From positions 1-12,085 of the forward strand of contig JBGUSX010000061.1 in NCBI GenBank assembly GCA_045132775.1: a DNA stretch of 12,085 nucleotides. The letters are read 5' to 3'. The notes under the pieces were generated by a model. That model ran no database searches and was not told the DNA's origin. It was given only the letters and a program-made list of their open reading frames with translations. Below, in pieces: positions 1 to 6,230 of this stretch (its first letter is position 1; each line of letters opens with the position of its first letter). This DNA is from SVTX01 sp045132775. GTDB lineage: Bacteria > Bacillota > Clostridia > Oscillospirales > CAG-272. A program made the translations under genes and the position numbers.

Positions 1-36
<36 letters not shown>

Positions 37-73
37 TACATTGTAGACCGTTCGCTAAATTGCAATTTAACCA

Positions 74-103
74 AAAAATCGGTGCGCGTGCGCACCGATT
101 TTT
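74..103 (-). terminator. Rho-independent terminator after glucokinase
   Basis: A perfect 13-base inverted repeat (arm AAAAATCGGTGCG at 74-86, complement at 91-103) surrounds a 4-base loop. Read on the minus strand, the stem follows the glucokinase stop by about 24 bases and ends in six T (78-73). The A/T outer part of the stem gives a T-run on both strands, so it could also stop transcription entering from the left. Confidence 0.88.
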
Positions 104-127
104 CTAAACGTATTTATATTCCGGAGA

Positions 128-1087
128 TCAGATTCCGAGGAATGCCGCGCCGATAAGTCCCGCGTCGTTTCCAAGCTCCGCAATGCATACCTTCGTATGC
201 TCAACGAAATCCGAGCCGTACTGCTCTTTCTTGATAACGTATATCATCATATCGATAAGTGCCTGTCCCTCACCCGAGATACCGCCTCCGATAGAAAGCA
301 CTTCAGGCTGGAAGATGTTGATCATGTTGATAAGTCCGCAGCTGAGATAGCCGAGATAAGTATCAACAACCTCGTGAGCCGCGCGGTCCCCTGCTCTCAT
401 AGCCTCAAATGCCGTTCTGCCCGATACCTTGCCGTGCTTTGCGACAAGATCGGTCATAGCAGTCTTTCTTCCGCTCTTCTCGCACTCCTCAAGCTTTTCC
501 TTTGTCATATTGATAAGAGCCGTTGCAGAGCTGTATGCCTCCCAGCAACCTTTTCTTCCGCATCCGCAAGGGCGACCGTCCTTTTCAATGACCACGTGAC
601 CGAGCTCTGCGCCCGCGTAGTTAAAGCCCGAGAATACCTTTCCGTCGATGATAACACCGCCGCCAACACCTGTTCCGAGGGTGATCATGACCGAATTTTT
701 GGTTCCCTTTGCCGCACCTGCGACCGCCTCACCCCAAGCCGCCGCGTTCGCGTCGTTCTCCACGTGGACGTTCTCAATGCCGAGTCTGTGTGAGAGCTCA
801 CGGCAGATCGGGTATTTTCTGAATCCAAGGTTGCAGGAATACTCAACGACTCCGTCGGTGTGGTTAGCAACACCGGGAGAAGCGATACCGACAGCCTCTA
901 TATCAGAAAGCTCTATTCCAGCCTCACGACAAAGATTGCGACAAAGCTCTGCCATATCGTCCATAATATAGGACGCGTCGCGCTCTCTTCCCGTGGGCAC
1001 GCTCATTTTTTTGATGATCTTATAATCCTCGCTGACGATAGCCGCCGCGATATTGGTTCCGCCAAGGTCAACACCTATACGATACAT
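128..1087 (-). CDS. glcK: ROK-family glucokinase
   Basis: Predicted cytoplasmic sugar kinase, 319 residues, converting glucose (or a related hexose) and ATP to the 6-phosphate. The N-terminal phosphate-binding motif DLGGTN is at residues 7-12. The catalytic Asp lies in ENDANAA (D112), a glycine-rich GTGVGGG loop is at 138-144, and sugar-contacting E161 and H164 sit in ELGHVVI. The ROK zinc signature CGCGxxGCWE is at 174-183, followed by a C-terminal SIGGGIS adenosine-binding stretch. Length is normal for bacterial ROK glucokinases. I chose the ATG at 1087 because AGAGG sits five bases upstream; the frame extends to a TTG at 1108, which would add seven unneeded residues. It lies behind a glycosidase operon but has its own consensus promoter, and ends before a strong terminator. 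ROK specificity cannot be read with certainty, so another hexose such as mannose or N-acetylated sugar is possible. Confidence 0.92.
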   Translation of the reverse strand: MYRIGVDLGGTNIAAAIVSEDYKIIKKMSVPTGRERDASYIMDDMAELCRNLCREAGIELSDIEAVGIASPGVANHTDGVVEYSCNLGFRKYPICRELSHRLGIENVHVENDANAAAWGEAVAGAAKGTKNSVMITLGTGVGGGVIIDGKVFSGFNYAGAELGHVVIEKDGRPCGCGRKGCWEAYSSATALINMTKEKLEECEKSGRKTAMTDLVAKHGKVSGRTAFEAMRAGDRAAHEVVDTYLGYLSCGLINMINIFQPEVLSIGGGISGEGQALIDMMIYVIKKEQYGSDFVEHTKVCIAELGNDAGLIGAAFLGI

Positions 1088-1092
1088 TTTTT

Positions 1093-1097
1093 CCTCT
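1093..1097 (-). promoter_or_regulatory. Ribosome binding site fixing the glucokinase start
   Basis: AGAGG on the minus strand, five bases before the ATG at 1087. It supports that ATG over the in-frame TTG at 1108. Confidence 0.7.
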
Positions 1098-1100
1098 TTC

Positions 1101-1126
1101 TCCGACAACTAAACTTTACAGTCGGA
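1101..1126 (-). promoter_or_regulatory. Leader hairpin in glucokinase 5' UTR
   Basis: TCCGAC and GTCGGA form a perfect 6-base stem with a 14-base loop in the short leader predicted between the promoter and the ribosome binding site. The stem ends three bases before AGAGG. It might tune translation or stability, but a stem this short could be incidental. Confidence 0.35.
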
Positions 1127-1142
1127 CTTTATTTCCTTGTAT

Positions 1143-1171
1143 ATTATAATTTATTTTTTACCCCGTGTCAA
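1143..1171 (-). promoter_or_regulatory. Consensus sigma-70/SigA promoter for glucokinase
   Basis: On the minus strand TTGACA (1171-1166) is followed by exactly 17 bases and then TATAAT (1148-1143). Both hexamers match the consensus fully at optimal spacing. The predicted transcription start is near 1136, giving a leader of about 50 bases before the ATG at 1087. This would let glucokinase be expressed independently of the upstream glycosidase operon. Confidence 0.88.
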
Positions 1172-1232
1172 GTAAAAAATCAAATTTTTCTGTTTTTTTC
1201 CGAGACTTTTCAATCAAGTCAACTTGACACGG
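1163..1232. promoter_or_regulatory. Inverted repeats around the glucokinase promoter, possible operator
   Basis: An 11-base perfect inverted repeat has arms CCGTGTCAAGT (1163-1173) and ACTTGACACGG (1222-1232), separated by 48 bases. The first arm contains the -35 hexamer. The second arm overlaps a tight palindrome TCAAGT-CA-ACTTGA (1214-1227). TCAAGT half-sites at both the -35 and about 55 bases upstream fit a repressor or activator site. No T-run follows it, so it does not look like a terminator. No regulator gene is visible in the window. Confidence 0.4.
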
Positions 1233-1243
1233 CAAAAAACGTA

Positions 1244-2725
1244 TTATTTTCTCATTACCGCATTGAATCTTCCCTGATACTCGTCAAGGAATGCCTCTGC
1301 GCACTTTGTAAAGCTGCAGGATACGTACTCGCCCTTGAATCCGAACACCGCGGACATGTTTCCAAAGTACTTGTCGATTATCTGCACCTTCAAAATCAGC
1401 TTTCCGTCGTGAGTCCAGCAAGCAGATGCGGCATCGTCGTACATAAAGCCGTCTGTCGTCTTTACTCCGCCAAGCTCGTCAGAATATCCGAGCTCGGGGA
1501 ATTTTCCGAACACGTTTTTATTGATACCGAACTTGATCTTCTTCTTTCCCTGCGCGTTTACGTACTCGAAGTTACCCGTTCCGTTCTTGAAGAACGTGAG
1601 CTTCATACTCTTCATACCGAGTCCGTTTTCGTCACAGATATATGTCTTTCCGTTGACCGCCTCGCGCAAGGGTGAATCGGCAAGACCGTAGACCGCACGG
1701 AGCTTTAAGTCCTTGGTCACACGCGCAAGCCTCTTCTCTGCCGCCTTGGAGGGCTTGAGGGGCGCATCCTTCATATTCTCATAGACCGTGTCGATAAATC
1801 CGTCGATTACAGTGACCTTTGCCTGATCAAAGCCCTGATTATCCTCGGTAATTACCATAATGAGATCTTTATCGGGGAAGCAGAGCGTGTACTGACCGCC
1901 CATACCGTTGAACATAAAGCCGCGCTCGGTCCTCCAGATCTGATATCCGTAGCCGTGCGAGGTCGTGCTGACATAGGAGTTTTCCCTGTTATCTACGACC
2001 GCGCTCGTTGCGGTGCGGAGGTATTCCTCGTTCATAAGACGCTTGCCGTTCCAGGTACCATAGTTCATTACGAAGCGACCGAAGGATGCCATATCGCGAG
2101 AAGTGCAAAGCAGCGCGGAATCCGCCCACGCGCTCTTCCCGTCTCTCGACTTGAGGATAGTGGCTGTCTTGAAGGTTCCAAGCTCGTCGAAGATCTTTGT
2201 TTTGAGGTAATCGAAGAGTCCCATTCCGCTCGCCTTCTCGACAAGCTCGCCCAGCACCTGAGAGCCGGAGCTGTCATATTCCCAGATAGTGCCGCTCGGA
2301 CGGTACCACTTTCTCGGCGCGAAATAAAGATGAGTCCTGTCTACGTCGTCATTATAGAGCCAGAAGGCAGGATTTCCCGCGGTCCTCATCGTCAGCATAT
2401 CGCGCACGGTGAGCTCCCTTATAAACTCGGGCTGCTCGGTCTCGATCTTCTCGGGGAACCAATCCACGATCTTGTCGTCAAGAGAGAGCTTTCCCTCCTC
2501 TTCAAGCAGACCGATCGCTACGGACACGTAGCTCTTGGTCTCGGAGTACATTCTGTGCAAAAAATCCTTGTGAAAGGGTGCCCAGTAGTATTCCGCAAAG
2601 ATCTTGTCGCCCTTCATCATAAGAACGCTGTGAGCCGCAACACCGCGGCGCTCGAGTCTCGCTATGTATTCGGCAATTCTGTCGGAGGAAATGCCCGCCT
2701 CCTCGGGAGTTATTCTTTCAAACAT
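1244..2725 (-). CDS. Serine hydrolase of the beta-lactamase/class C PBP fold (EstB-like)
   Basis: Predicted 493-residue serine hydrolase of the beta-lactamase superfamily (PF00144). The nucleophile motif SxxK is SETK at 61-64, after the typical lead-in RMY. The Tyr motif is YDS at 150-152, in place of YxN. The third-motif region HGYGYQIW (257-264) is of the type seen in EstB-like esterases and D-aminopeptidase relatives. A segment at 274-292 (GMGGQYT and following) matches the end of the domain, and about 170 further residues follow with no family I recognise. There is no signal peptide, so a cytoplasmic esterase or peptidase role is more likely than antibiotic hydrolysis. The ATG at 2725 has AAGGA seven bases upstream and overlaps the preceding gene by eight bases, suggesting translational coupling. 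Its place behind two glycosidases would suit removal of ester groups from oligosaccharides, which is inference. Confidence 0.85.
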   Translation of the reverse strand: MFERITPEEAGISSDRIAEYIARLERRGVAAHSVLMMKGDKIFAEYYWAPFHKDFLHRMYSETKSYVSVAIGLLEEEGKLSLDDKIVDWFPEKIETEQPEFIRELTVRDMLTMRTAGNPAFWLYNDDVDRTHLYFAPRKWYRPSGTIWEYDSSGSQVLGELVEKASGMGLFDYLKTKIFDELGTFKTATILKSRDGKSAWADSALLCTSRDMASFGRFVMNYGTWNGKRLMNEEYLRTATSAVVDNRENSYVSTTSHGYGYQIWRTERGFMFNGMGGQYTLCFPDKDLIMVITEDNQGFDQAKVTVIDGFIDTVYENMKDAPLKPSKAAEKRLARVTKDLKLRAVYGLADSPLREAVNGKTYICDENGLGMKSMKLTFFKNGTGNFEYVNAQGKKKIKFGINKNVFGKFPELGYSDELGGVKTTDGFMYDDAASACWTHDGKLILKVQIIDKYFGNMSAVFGFKGEYVSCSFTKCAEAFLDEYQGRFNAVMRK

Positions 2726-3104
2726 CGTCTTGTCCTTCTTTCTCTGTGTTATTAAGATAATTATCTTCGTTTTCTATGTTTTCTTCGTTTTCTTCGTTTT
2801 CTTTGTCTTCGTTTTTTGCGTGTATTTCTATTCTCTTGATATTATTTTTTCTTCTCTTCCGCACCGTGTGCACGACGGCAAAAATTGCTGCGGCAGGGAT
2901 CGCGATAGCAAAAATGCCTATCAGCATCATAAGATCCCCGTCAAGCCACTCTGCGTCCGTATCTATGCCAAATACGGACAGCACGACCGCCCCGATGCCC
3001 AAAAACAAGAATGACAGAAGTATCTCCGCGACCGCTTCGCCGCAACCGCAGCCCTCTTCATCTCCCAAATTGTCCTTAAACCTTGCTGACAAAAGCCTTT
3101 TCAT
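2718..3104 (-). CDS. Small two-helix membrane protein with acidic Asn/Glu tail
   Basis: No family recognised; 128 residues. A short N-terminal region carries a CGC motif (19-21). Two hydrophobic segments follow, roughly 24-46 and 58-80, separated by an acidic loop, then a basic stop-transfer stretch VRKRRK (81-86). The tail is low-complexity Glu/Asn (about 98-120) encoded by four tandem 9-base units. The positive-inside rule puts the tail in the cytoplasm and the short hairpin loop outside. The ATG at 3104 is three bases after the stop of the upstream phosphodiesterase, with GAGGAG 12 bases before it, so reinitiation is likely. Its stop lies inside the first codons of the serine hydrolase. 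Tight coupling on both sides suggests it is a real gene working with those membrane-associated enzymes. Confidence 0.72.
   Translation of the reverse strand: MKRLLSARFKDNLGDEEGCGCGEAVAEILLSFLFLGIGAVVLSVFGIDTDAEWLDGDLMMLIGIFAIAIPAAAIFAVVHTVRKRRKNNIKRIEIHAKNEDKENEENEENIENEDNYLNNTEKEGQDDV
2769..2804. repeat. Four tandem 9-base units, in frame
   Basis: Units GTTTTCTAT, GTTTTCTTC, GTTTTCTTC and GTTTTCTTT run back to back. On the minus strand they encode repeats of about three residues (ENE/ENI). Since 9 is a multiple of 3, slippage would change the acidic tail length without breaking the gene. Confidence 0.8.
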
Positions 3105-3107
3105 CTC

Positions 3108-4115
3108 TTATTCGTACTCCTCAAGCACGCTTTTCAGCAGGATCGGATCGTCTGTCATAATGCAGTCGCATCCGAGCTCTATAAGCATTCTCATCTCGTC
3201 CGCGTCGTTGATAGTCCAGTACTGCACCGCGATATTTCTTCTGTGCGCGCGGTTGACAAGCCCCTGATTCACAAGTCCGACCTCGATGCCGAGATCATAG
3301 CTCATAGGGATCTGCAGACAAGCGAAATCCCCGTTGTCGAAAATATTAACTCCGAGATACTGTGTAAGCACAAAGCTCGCCGCACTTCCCGTGGGTGCTC
3401 CGCGCATAAGAGAAGGATATTTTTCGCGCAGCTCGATCTCGATCTCGTCGTTGAAGGTGCCGACAACGATATTGTCCATATACTCTGGATAAGCCTTGAG
3501 AGTCTCGTAGAGTATCCTGCAAGCCTCGTATCCCCTCTCTCCCCCGTCCTTTATCTCAACGATAAAGAGCAGATCGGGATAGTCACGGTAAAACTCCTCA
3601 AAGAGCTTGTCTACGGTCGCTATCTGAAGTCCCATTCCCTCAAGATCGGTCGCGTCCTTGTAGATCCTCTCGCCGCTCTTATCTTCAAAATAATAGCCGA
3701 AATTGTACTTTTCAAGCTCTGCCAGGGTCATATCTTTTATGTAGTGACGGTTTGCCTTATCGTCGCAAAGCTCCTCGACCTCGTCAAGCGAGACGTCTCC
3801 GTTTATATTGCAGGTCTCGTCGATATAGGAGTCGTGATTGTAAACGAGATATCCGTCCTTTGTCAGATACAGATCGCTCTCGATTATGTCAACGCCGATG
3901 GTCTTGACTGCCTCGCGGAAGGCAAGCATAGTGTTCTCGGGGTTGTTCTTTCCGCCGCCTCTGTGCGCCGCGATCATGGGAAGCTCACCCTTCTCGACAA
4001 CAAACGGATTGTTCTCAACGTTCTTCTTTGGCGGTATCAGGTTAATTACTACGAAAAAAAGAATGATCGCCGCCAGGATTATTCCGATAATTTTCAATGC
4101 TTTAAATTTTTTCAT
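3108..4115 (-). CDS. Membrane-anchored glycerophosphodiester phosphodiesterase
   Basis: Predicted 335-residue GDPD-family enzyme (PF03009) that hydrolyses glycerophosphodiesters to glycerol 3-phosphate and an alcohol. One N-terminal hydrophobic segment (about 8-27) with basic residues before it should anchor the catalytic domain outside the membrane. Catalytic and metal residues follow the family order: HRG at 51-53, E79 and D81 in IIESDLYLTKDG, NHD at 93-95 (H94), VEIKD at 186-190, and a C-terminal WTIND (300-304) followed by MTDDP. All key positions are present. The ATG at 4115 has AGGAG six bases upstream. It follows the MGH1-like glycosidase by 16 bases and precedes the small membrane protein by three. 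Possible substrates are phospholipid head groups or teichoic acid fragments; a glycosylated glycerophosphodiester would suit the glycosidase context but is speculative. Confidence 0.92.
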   Translation of the reverse strand: MKKFKALKIIGIILAAIILFFVVINLIPPKKNVENNPFVVEKGELPMIAAHRGGGKNNPENTMLAFREAVKTIGVDIIESDLYLTKDGYLVYNHDSYIDETCNINGDVSLDEVEELCDDKANRHYIKDMTLAELEKYNFGYYFEDKSGERIYKDATDLEGMGLQIATVDKLFEEFYRDYPDLLFIVEIKDGGERGYEACRILYETLKAYPEYMDNIVVGTFNDEIEIELREKYPSLMRGAPTGSAASFVLTQYLGVNIFDNGDFACLQIPMSYDLGIEVGLVNQGLVNRAHRRNIAVQYWTINDADEMRMLIELGCDCIMTDDPILLKSVLEEYE

Positions 4116-4131
4116 ACCAAACTCCTATTTT

Positions 4132-5388
4132 TTATATTTCAATATTTTTTGCTTCAAGTCTCTTTACCGAATAGAGATAAAACAGCATCGTCGAGGAATA
4201 CCACTCCGAAGAGCGCGTAGGTATTCCCGTCAAGGGATCTATCTCCTGAGCCATCTTTATACTGTCAAAATGATCCGTCCATACCTCTGCCCATTTTTTG
4301 CAGAGGTTGTCAAATTCGGCTTCAAAGCCGTATTTTTCCATCCAAAGAGTCGCGCGAAGAGAAATAAGCCCCTGCGAATAATATCCCCAGCAATTTGCCG
4401 TCAGATGTCCTTTGCAGGACGGGTCGTTTACCGCCATAGAGGGATAAGGATATGGCGTTGCAAACTCGTAGGGGTTTGATATGTGCCGCTTGTATATCCT
4501 CTCGATAAGCTCTGCGTCCTCAACCCTGTCAAGCACACCCTCAAGGAATAGGTGGAAAACAGTGCTCGAAAGATACTTGCGCTTCTGCCCGTTCTTATCT
4601 ACGTCATAGAAGAAATCGTCCTCTTCGTCATAGCAGAGCTCAAAAAGCTTCTCCTTGACTTCTCTCGCCTCTGCCTCAAAGCGCACCGCCTCTTCGGTCA
4701 GTCCAAGCTCGCAAGCCATCCTTGAAAGATGCACGAGATTTGAGTAAAAATTACAGTTCATATCGACTGCAAGTATTGGAGCTATGTCATCATTCGGCGG
4801 CAGAACGCTCGCGTTCTGCACCTCACCGTCTATAACGTAATAGCCCTCACATGACATGCCCGAAAGCCGTCCCGAGTTATCATGTCCCGTGTCGTATCCG
4901 ACGAACATCTCGATAAGACCGCGAGCAGTTGTCATGCGGTTGTTTTTCAGCCATTCGACCCATTTTTTCGAGGACTCAAATGCCTTTTTCAAAAATTCGA
5001 CATCATGGTTCATTTCGTAGACCATAAAAGCGAGTCTTGCGAAGGAAACGCACTCCTGTATCTGATTGTAGCCTACGAGATCTCCAAATTTTCTTCTCTT
5101 CGCGTCATAAACGAGGCACGGGAGCTGACCGTCCTCCTTCTGATAGTCCATGAACAGATTTACGGTATTCTCCGCAAGATAAAGCATCGAGGGATCGTTT
5201 TGTGCCAAAAAAACCGAGTCGTAGACGTGCTCGAGCCATATTCCGGGGTATGCCTCAGAGATAAGAAAGAGCGGCTTGTCCATTCCCTCAAAGCAATCGA
5301 TATGTACTCCGTAAAGCCTTTTCTCAATTTCCGAGCATATATATTTTATTTTTTCTTTTCTGTTATACATTTTAAACTCAATACTCAT
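4132..5388 (-). CDS. MGH1/GH63-like (alpha/alpha)6 glycoside hydrolase
   Basis: Predicted 418-residue cytoplasmic glycosidase of the trehalase/GH63/MGH1-like (alpha/alpha)6-barrel clan. The best signature is YDTGHDNSGR at 165-174, which resembles the ESGWDNSPR segment carrying the general-acid Asp in GH37/GH63 (here D170). The C-terminal SSEWYSS (393-399) would supply the base Glu (E395). Between them are helix pairs with aromatic motifs such as CWGYYSQGLISLR (333-345). No signal peptide. The frame opens at a GTG at 5415, but I prefer the ATG at 5388, with GAGAG about 10 bases upstream; a third candidate is the ATG at 5370. With 5388 it overlaps the upstream GH43 gene by 11 bases. The substrate is unknown; the family includes alpha-glucosidases and mannosylglycerate hydrolases. 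Confidence 0.83.
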   Translation of the reverse strand: MSIEFKMYNRKEKIKYICSEIEKRLYGVHIDCFEGMDKPLFLISEAYPGIWLEHVYDSVFLAQNDPSMLYLAENTVNLFMDYQKEDGQLPCLVYDAKRRKFGDLVGYNQIQECVSFARLAFMVYEMNHDVEFLKKAFESSKKWVEWLKNNRMTTARGLIEMFVGYDTGHDNSGRLSGMSCEGYYVIDGEVQNASVLPPNDDIAPILAVDMNCNFYSNLVHLSRMACELGLTEEAVRFEAEAREVKEKLFELCYDEEDDFFYDVDKNGQKRKYLSSTVFHLFLEGVLDRVEDAELIERIYKRHISNPYEFATPYPYPSMAVNDPSCKGHLTANCWGYYSQGLISLRATLWMEKYGFEAEFDNLCKKWAEVWTDHFDSIKMAQEIDPLTGIPTRSSEWYSSTMLFYLYSVKRLEAKNIEI

Positions 5389-6013
5389 AAAAGCAAGCTC
5401 TCTCGTCGTTTGCACGGTTTGGAGCGTGGAGAGATATCATTCGATTTCCGTCAAATGTTTCAAAGATCATCGCGTGACCGCCGTCGAAATCAAATCTGCT
5501 TCCGTTGTGAGTCCATTTACCCAAAACCGAGTCGCTCTCGGCTTCAAGAACAAGGTATCTTCCCTTGTAATAGCTCGACCATATCATCTTCACCTTTCCG
5601 CCATCGCGGTAAAGGAACGGACCGTCGGTGACGTAATTACCGGGACCTACACCTCCAAGCTCACTTACATTTTCATTGTCGCTCGCCTTGAACAGTAAGA
5701 TCGGCTCGCCCGCGCTCTCGGATAGGTCGTCTGTCAAGGGCATTGCCCATATCTCACCGTCCTTGACCTGAACCCACTCGTGGCAGAAAACGACGTACGG
5801 AGTACCGTCCTCGACGAAAAAGGTTCCGTCAAGGCATTCCCAATCGCAAGGGGTTACGGGTTTGTCCGAGATCGGCTTGAAAATGCCGTCGGGCGTGTCG
5901 CAAACGAATATCTGTGTCGCACGGCACTTCCCCTCTGCCTTGCAGCTACCGAAAAGATAGTATTTTCCATTGTATTTGTGAACCTCGGGTGCCCAGAACC
6001 TCTGTCCGCCCAA
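5378..6013 (-). CDS. GH43 C-terminal fragment
   Basis: Open frame of 211 codons whose first possible start is TTG at 6013, with no ribosome binding site before it. It holds four of the five expected propeller blades but lacks the RDPF base-Asp blade, so it should be inactive alone. Its stop overlaps the start of the MGH1-like gene. Confidence 0.6.
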   Translation of the reverse strand: MGGQRFWAPEVHKYNGKYYLFGSCKAEGKCRATQIFVCDTPDGIFKPISDKPVTPCDWECLDGTFFVEDGTPYVVFCHEWVQVKDGEIWAMPLTDDLSESAGEPILLFKASDNENVSELGGVGPGNYVTDGPFLYRDGGKVKMIWSSYYKGRYLVLEAESDSVLGKWTHNGSRFDFDGGHAMIFETFDGNRMISLHAPNRANDERACFYEY

Positions 6014-6213
6014 AATCCGATATCCGAGCCGTTGAAGATCACCTTCGGCTCTTCAAAGCTTTCAAGATCGTAAGACTTATAAACCGAAAACGTATTCCTT
6101 GCCGCAAGCGTACCTTTTTCAAGCGCGGTCGTGCCGTACATATAGTAGCAGCCGTTTTCCTTGTCCGTCAGGACAAACGGGTCTCTTATGCGTATTTCCT
6201 CTCTCTTGAGCAT
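5854..6213 (-). CDS. GH43 N-terminal fragment (first 71 residues native, then out of frame)
   Basis: Open frame of 119 codons from the true start. Residues 1-71 are GH43-like: RDPF, then GCYYMYGTT and SYDLESFEEP. The rest is frameshifted and low in recognisable structure (Arg/Ser rich). As read, it would be one propeller blade and not a working enzyme. Confidence 0.6.
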   Translation of the reverse strand: MLKREEIRIRDPFVLTDKENGCYYMYGTTALEKGTLAARNTFSVYKSYDLESFEEPKVIFNGSDIGFWADRGSGHPRFTNTMENTIFSVAARQRGSAVRHRYSFATRPTAFSSRSRTNP

Positions 6214-6230
6214 TTGCGTTCTCCTGTGTA

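Larger units (their letters stand above)
5378..6213 (-). pseudogene. Family 43 glycoside hydrolase broken by a one-base frameshift
   Basis: Joined across the break, this encodes about 278 residues of a five-bladed beta-propeller GH43 enzyme (arabinofuranosidase/xylosidase type). The N-terminal part has RDPFVL with the base Asp D11. The C-terminal part has FWAPEVHKYNGKYYLFG, LDGTFF, VTDGPFLYR and DGGHAMIF. The residue where many GH43 enzymes carry the acid Glu (EGP) is Asp here (TDGP); I believe this is usual in this subgroup but could not align it. After codon 71 (AGA, 6003-6001) the frame is lost; one extra base there gives ADRxFWAPEV and restores it. Total length 836 is one short of a multiple of three. 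Both halves are otherwise clean, so the change is either a sequence error or a very recent mutation. The ATG at 6213 has AGGAG seven bases upstream. Confidence 0.88.

Noticed and set aside
1163..1243. Intrinsic terminator between serine hydrolase and glucokinase
   Set aside because: The inverted repeat has a 48-base loop and no T-run after the distal arm on the minus strand; the arm holds the glucokinase -35 box instead.
860..1675. 271-codon open frame on the plus strand
   Set aside because: It lies opposite the glucokinase and serine hydrolase genes, crosses their promoter region, and has no recognisable motif or ribosome binding site.
1955..2755. 266-codon open frame on the plus strand
   Set aside because: Antisense shadow of the serine hydrolase, whose catalytic motifs are clear on the other strand.
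3243..4220. 325-codon open frame on the plus strand
   Set aside because: Antisense to the GDPD gene, which has a full set of catalytic residues; the plus-strand product shows no family features.
5996..6006. Programmed -1 frameshifting in the GH43 gene
   Set aside because: No X-XXY-YYZ slippery heptamer and no reason for such control in GH43; a base deletion or error is simpler.
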